Source of the DNA: Flavobacterium soli DSM 19725
GTDB taxonomy: Bacteria; Bacteroidota; Bacteroidia; Flavobacteriales; Flavobacteriaceae
Assembly (NCBI RefSeq): GCF_000422705.1
Contig: NZ_AUGO01000001.1
Span: 124,001 to 188,000, forward strand
Reading direction: 5' to 3'
Length of the DNA stretch: 64,000 bases
Positions 60,226 to 64,000 of the stretch are shown here, one piece after another. Numbering within the stretch: the first letter of the stretch is position 1; every line of letters begins with the position of its first letter. The notes beneath the pieces are model-generated. The model did not search any database and was not told where the DNA came from. It was given only the letters and a program-made list of their open reading frames with translations. The position numbers and the translations under genes were made by a program.

Positions 60226-61497
60226 TTAATCGATCATATCAAATCCAGTATATTTTCTCAACACTTCAGGAATCACAATTCCTTCTGGTGTTTGATAGTT
60301 TTCTAAAATTCCGGCTAGAACTCTTGGCAATGCCAAAGAACTTCCGTTTAGGGTGTGAGCCAATTGGGTTTTTCCGTTTTGGTCACGGTAACGCAATTTC
60401 AAACGTTGTGACTGGAAGGTTTCGAAATTAGAAACCGAACTGATTTCCAACCAACGGTCTTGAGCCGTAGAAAACACTTCAAAATCATAAGTCAAAGCCG
60501 ATGCAAATCCCATATCGCCACCACATAATCTTAAAATTCTATAAGGCAACTTCAATTCTTGCAAGATTGATTTCACGTGTTCTACCATTCCTTCCAAAGC
60601 TTCATAGGATTTTTCTGGGTGGTCGATTCGCACGATTTCTACCTTATCAAATTGGTGCAGACGGTTCAAACCGCGAACGTGTGCTCCATAAGAACCTGCT
60701 TCTCTACGGAAACAAGGCGTGTAGGCCGTGCACAAAATTGGTAACTCATTTTCATTCAAGATCACATCTCTGAATAGATTCGTAACCGGAACTTCGGCAG
60801 TCGGAATCAAATACAAATCATCAACAGTTGAATGATACATCTGTCCTTCCTTGTCTGGCAACTGACCTGTTCCATAACCTGATGCTTCGTTTACCAAATG
60901 TGGCACTTGGTACTCCTGATAACCCGCTTCGGTATTTTTGTCCAAGAAATAAGTAATCAAGGCACGTTGCAACTTGGCTCCTTTTCCTTTATAGACCGGA
61001 AAACCAGCTCCTGTGATTTTATTTCCTAATTCAAAATCGATGATGTCGTATTTTTTTACCAAATCCCAATGTGGTTGAGCACCTTCATGCAAAACTGGAA
61101 TTTCGCCCTCCTGATGTGTCGTTACATTATCTTCAGGCGTTTTTCCTTCCGGAACAATATCGGCAGGAAGATTCGGCAATGTGTATAATTTTTGCGTTAG
61201 CTCATTAGCCAAAATATCTGCCTTTTCAGACAAATCCTTGCTTTTTTCTTTCAACAAAACCGTTTTAGCTTTTAAGATTTCGGCTTTCGATTTCTCGCCA
61301 GCTTTCATCAATTCGCCTATATCTTTGGAAAATTTATTAGATTCGGATAAGGTATTGTCAAGTTCTACTTGTGTGGCACGACGTTTTTCGTCAAGCTGTA
61401 CTACTTCTTCAACCGTACTTCTGGCATCCATATTTCGTTTTGCCAAAGCGGTAATTACTTTCTCCTGATTCTCTCTAATAAATGCTATCTGTAACAT
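60226..61497 (-). CDS. serS: Seryl-tRNA synthetase
   Basis: A 423-residue class II synthetase. The N-terminal long coiled coil (about 25-105) binds the tRNA-Ser variable arm. Motif 2 contains FRREAGSYGAHVRGLNRLHQFDK and motif 3 LPRVLAGILENYQ. ATG at 61497 (MLQIAFIRENQEKVI) matches the family start; the in-frame ATG at 61563 adds 22 residues across the promoter region. Confidence 0.97.
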   Translation of the reverse strand: MLQIAFIRENQEKVITALAKRNMDARSTVEEVVQLDEKRRATQVELDNTLSESNKFSKDIGELMKAGEKSKAEILKAKTVLLKEKSKDLSEKADILANELTQKLYTLPNLPADIVPEGKTPEDNVTTHQEGEIPVLHEGAQPHWDLVKKYDIIDFELGNKITGAGFPVYKGKGAKLQRALITYFLDKNTEAGYQEYQVPHLVNEASGYGTGQLPDKEGQMYHSTVDDLYLIPTAEVPVTNLFRDVILNENELPILCTAYTPCFRREAGSYGAHVRGLNRLHQFDKVEIVRIDHPEKSYEALEGMVEHVKSILQELKLPYRILRLCGGDMGFASALTYDFEVFSTAQDRWLEISSVSNFETFQSQRLKLRYRDQNGKTQLAHTLNGSSLALPRVLAGILENYQTPEGIVIPEVLRKYTGFDMID

Positions 61498-61518
61498 ATC
61501 CTGATTTTTATAAGTCCG

Positions 61519-61526
61519 CAAATTTA
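61519..61526 (-). promoter_or_regulatory. Candidate -7 box (TAAATTTG) of serS
   Basis: Minus-strand match to TAnnTTTG 21 bases upstream of the chosen start; the -33 position reads TCTG rather than TTTG. Confidence 0.5.
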
Positions 61527-61675
61527 ATGAAATGTTTTTATTAAACAGAGGAATCTCACTCAATTGAAGATTTGTTAAAAAAATTGTTTCGAATTATCAT
61601 AAATCAGATTAAAGAAACCAGTGGGAAGTTCAAAAATACCTACTTGTAGTTATTTTATATTTCTGATTCGATTGG

Positions 61676-61683
61676 TAGATTTG
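61676..61683 (+). promoter_or_regulatory. Candidate -7 box (TAGATTTG) of the 61700 lipoprotein
   Basis: Matches TAnnTTTG 16 bases before the start; the -33 position reads TTTT. Confidence 0.45.
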
Positions 61684-61699
61684 AACAAAACTTTTAATC

Positions 61700-62290
61700 A
61701 TGAAAAACCCTACATCCCTTTTGTATTTCACTTTAAGTATTCTTTTTTTAGTACCGATGACATCCTGTTCTTCAGATGAAGAAGGTGATGACACCGATGG
61801 CGGAAGCGTTAGCAACTCCCTGCACTTGAAATTCAAAACGCCCGATTGGGAACGAACCATCAATTGTGAACAGTTGGATTTAATGCCGATGAATCCCGTG
61901 GAAGGTGTCTATGCGGTTTCGGCTACTTCTGCCTCAACGAATGAAACCTTCTATTTCTCCTATCCTCAGGATAGTTCAGATATGAATCAGGTTTCGAACT
62001 ATAAAAAATATGCGATTGCGAGTTATGCAGAAAATGATGCCCCGTTTCAATTTTCTCAAAAACTTCCTGATAATCAAGGCAGCACCGACAGGCTGATCAG
62101 TTTGCCTGATATGTCAAATAGTTATTATAATGAAGTGGAGAAAATTGAATATGTAGGTCATGAAGAAGAGTATTCCATCTTTAAAGTGAAATGCAAATAC
62201 AATATGAGAACCTATTTGTTGAGCAATGAAGCAACAATTAAAGACGTTTCAGGGACTTTCCATTTTAAAATTAGAACGACAAGAAATTAA
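61700..62290 (+). CDS. Lipoprotein of unknown function
   Basis: A 196-residue protein I do not recognise. The signal peptide ends in the lipobox-like MTS-C23, followed by an acidic linker (SSDEEGDDTDGG), the usual layout of Bacteroidetes surface lipoproteins (an SSDEE run after the Cys resembles the lipoprotein export signal described in this phylum). The rest is a soluble, probably beta-rich domain with no metal or catalytic motif that I can see. Monocistronic, divergent from serS and 78 bases before the M1 peptidase. Confidence 0.7.
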   Translation: MKNPTSLLYFTLSILFLVPMTSCSSDEEGDDTDGGSVSNSLHLKFKTPDWERTINCEQLDLMPMNPVEGVYAVSATSASTNETFYFSYPQDSSDMNQVSNYKKYAIASYAENDAPFQFSQKLPDNQGSTDRLISLPDMSNSYYNEVEKIEYVGHEEEYSIFKVKCKYNMRTYLLSNEATIKDVSGTFHFKIRTTRN

Positions 62291-62340
62291 TTTTTCATTT
62301 TGCAAAGTCTTAAAGTCTTATAGAAGTGATAGTTATTTTT

Positions 62341-62348
62341 TATCTTTG
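62341..62348 (+). promoter_or_regulatory. Candidate -7 box (TATCTTTG) of the M1 peptidase gene
   Basis: Matches TAnnTTTG 20 bases before the ATG; no clear -33 box. Confidence 0.42.
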
Positions 62349-62368
62349 AACAAAATCTTTGCTTTTTG

Positions 62369-64000
62369 ATGAAAAATAACTACCTCTTTGTTTTTTTGCT
62401 TTGTACATTGGCAACCTTCTCGCAAACTACCCATTTTGAAATTGCTGAAGCAGAAATGAAATCGGCTTCCCAATTGATGACTTTTGCTACCAATCCGAAC
62501 ACGGCAAATTATGACATTACCTATCATAAATTGGAATTCAACGTTAATCCTGCTGTGCTTTTTATCACGGGGAAAGTCACCACTACTTTTACGGCTTTGA
62601 CCGATATGTCAACCGTTACTTTCGATCTAACCGATGAACTTACTGTAAGCTCGGTTACAAAAAACGGATTGCCTCTGGCCTTTCTTCAAAATGGAAATAA
62701 CGAATTGGTCATTACACTTCCATCCGTTCAAACCACAGGAAGTTCTGCCACAGTTGTGATCAATTATTCAGGAGCTCCAGCTCAAGGCGAAGATGCTTTT
62801 ACCATAGATTCGCATGACGGAACTCCAGTGCTTTACACCTTATCAGAACCTTATGGTGCACGAGATTGGTGGCCTTGCAAACAGGACTTGAACGACAAGA
62901 TTGCCGCTATTGATGTGTATATTACAGCTCCATCTATTTACACAAGTGTTACCAATGGACTGGAAATCGCTCAAACTAGCAACGGAAACGGAACAAAAAC
63001 GACCCATTTCCAACACAATTACCCCATTCCTGCCTATCTGATTGCCATTGCCGTAACCAATTATCAGGTTTTCACCCAAACTGCAGGAACGGCTCCTAAT
63101 GAATTCCCGATTGTCAATTATTTATATCCCGAAAATGCCGAATCAGCTCAAAATAGCTTGGCGGTAACGCTTCCTATCATGGATTTATTCGAAGAATTAT
63201 TTGAGACTTATCCTTTTGCCGATGAAAAATATGGTCATGCCCAATTTGGTTGGGGTGGCGGAATGGAACATACAACGGTTTCCTTTATGGGGAATTTCAG
63301 CCGGGAATTGATTGCTCATGAGTTGGCCCACCATTGGTTTGGCAACAAAGTAACCTGTGGCTCATGGAACGACATCTGGATAAACGAAGGCTTTGCAACT
63401 TATATGTCGGGTTTGGTGATTGAAGATTTTGATGGCGAAAGTGCCTTCACGAGTTGGAAAGATGATTTGATTTGGAACATCACTTCGCAACCTGGAGGTT
63501 CGGTTTATGTTCCCGAAAGTGATATCTTTAATGTAAACCGAATTTTCAGTGGCAGGCTTTCCTATAATAAAGGAGCCATGGTCGTGAACATGCTTCGATT
63601 GAAGTTAGGCGATGCCAACTTTTTTCAGGGTTTGAAAAATTTCCTAGCCGATACTGATCTTGCTTATGCTTATGCCGAAACGGATGATTTGAAAACACAT
63701 CTGGAAACCATTTCTGGCGAAAGCCTTACAGAATTTTTTAACGATTGGGTGTTTGGACAAGGCTATCCGAGTTATAATATCCAAGGACAGAACATAGGAA
63801 ACGGTCAGGTAAAATTTATAGTAAACCAAACAACATCACATCCTTCGGTTTCATTTTTCGAGATGCCACTTCCTGTGAAAGTGTATGGAAATGCAGGACA
63901 AGAAATGGATTTGGTTTTAAATAATACTTCAAACAACCAACAGTTTATTGAGAATGTTCCGTTCTTAATTACGTCTTTTGATTTTGATCCGACAAAGGAA
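62369..64000 (+). CDS. M1 family aminopeptidase, 5' part (3' end outside window)
   Basis: 544 codons are open to the right edge without a stop. It begins MKNNYLFVFLLCTLATFSQ (signal peptide). The N-terminal beta domain includes YDITYHKLEFNVNP. SEPYGARDWWPCKQD and the substrate-binding GGGMEHT (variant of GAMEN) lead to the zinc site H317-E-L-A-H321 with E340 eighteen residues later (NEGFATY). These are the complete catalytic elements of the gluzincin M1 family. Exported, so likely periplasmic or surface peptide trimming. Secreted Bacteroidetes M1 enzymes often end with a type IX secretion signal, which would lie outside the window. Confidence 0.93.
   Translation, partial: MKNNYLFVFLLCTLATFSQTTHFEIAEAEMKSASQLMTFATNPNTANYDITYHKLEFNVNPAVLFITGKVTTTFTALTDMSTVTFDLTDELTVSSVTKNGLPLAFLQNGNNELVITLPSVQTTGSSATVVINYSGAPAQGEDAFTIDSHDGTPVLYTLSEPYGARDWWPCKQDLNDKIAAIDVYITAPSIYTSVTNGLEIAQTSNGNGTKTTHFQHNYPIPAYLIAIAVTNYQVFTQTAGTAPNEFPIVNYLYPENAESAQNSLAVTLPIMDLFEELFETYPFADEKYGHAQFGWGGGMEHTTVSFMGNFSRELIAHELAHHWFGNKVTCGSWNDIWINEGFATYMSGLVIEDFDGESAFTSWKDDLIWNITSQPGGSVYVPESDIFNVNRIFSGRLSYNKGAMVVNMLRLKLGDANFFQGLKNFLADTDLAYAYAETDDLKTHLETISGESLTEFFNDWVFGQGYPSYNIQGQNIGNGQVKFIVNQTTSHPSVSFFEMPLPVKVYGNAGQEMDLVLNNTSNNQQFIENVPFLITSFDFDPTKE

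Noticed and set aside
1..64000. Insertion sequences, integrases or prophage genes
   Set aside because: No transposase, integrase or phage structural protein is recognisable in any frame.

Overview
The window looks like a chromosomal segment of a member of the Flavobacteriaceae, most likely Flavobacterium. Three things point there: the gliding genes gldD and gldE in the order mutY-ssb-gldE-gldD; A+T-rich leaders with promoters of the Bacteroidetes type (TTTG, 19 bases, TAnnTTTG); and several families typical of the phylum (DUF3127, DUF4286, DUF4301, a 30-residue COX24-like protein, a GGGP-synthase family protein). I see no rRNA, tRNA, insertion sequence, phage or CRISPR array. Both ends cut a gene: polA on the left and an M1 aminopeptidase on the right.

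Layout. 1-1814 is the 3' part of polA. 1943-14703 is one tightly packed plus-strand cluster of eleven genes, mostly overlapping by 4-14 bases: a nucleotidyltransferase, three radical SAM proteins of the B12-binding type, two SAM methyltransferases, two GT-C type membrane glycosyltransferases, a dolichyl-phosphate-sugar-synthase-like GT2, a flippase-like membrane protein and a lipoprotein with a CxxCH haem motif. It is the best candidate for an undescribed system; I infer that it makes and exports an unusual lipid-linked saccharide. A LacI-type regulator converges on its end.

15.9-19 kb holds rplM-rpsI-rpsB-tsf behind a textbook promoter. 19-25 kb holds housekeeping genes: a queuosine-precursor transporter, tag, aat, a flavin reductase, an orphan sensor kinase, a HIT protein and greA. 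25-32 kb on the minus strand holds a TonB receptor behind a TPP riboswitch, arfB, a fusion of a NadR-like kinase to DUF4301, a PnuC-type transporter, a GGGP synthase and a phosphopantetheinyl transferase. The riboswitch suggests a vitamin (thiamine) uptake function for the receptor, and possibly for the transporter.

32-46 kb holds ahcY, rplU-rpmA, a catalytic/non-catalytic M16 protease pair, an EamA permease, a metal-binding-like lipoprotein, gldD-gldE-ssb-mutY, HU, the COX24-like protein and rng. 46-54 kb is the pbpC/alpha-2-macroglobulin pair. 54-62 kb holds a small HTH regulator beside a 4 x 42-bp tandem repeat, then proC, mgtE, rsmA, DUF4286, a TPR protein and serS. The right end holds a lipoprotein and the truncated M1 peptidase.

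Non-coding points of interest: the 42-bp tandem repeats with a nearby palindrome; an 82-nt hairpin repeat present twice, with paired substitutions in its stem; the TPP riboswitch with a possible downstream competitor pairing; hairpins ahead of rpsB and greA; and a 17-bp inverted repeat next to pbpC. All assignments come from reading the sequence; no database search was made.
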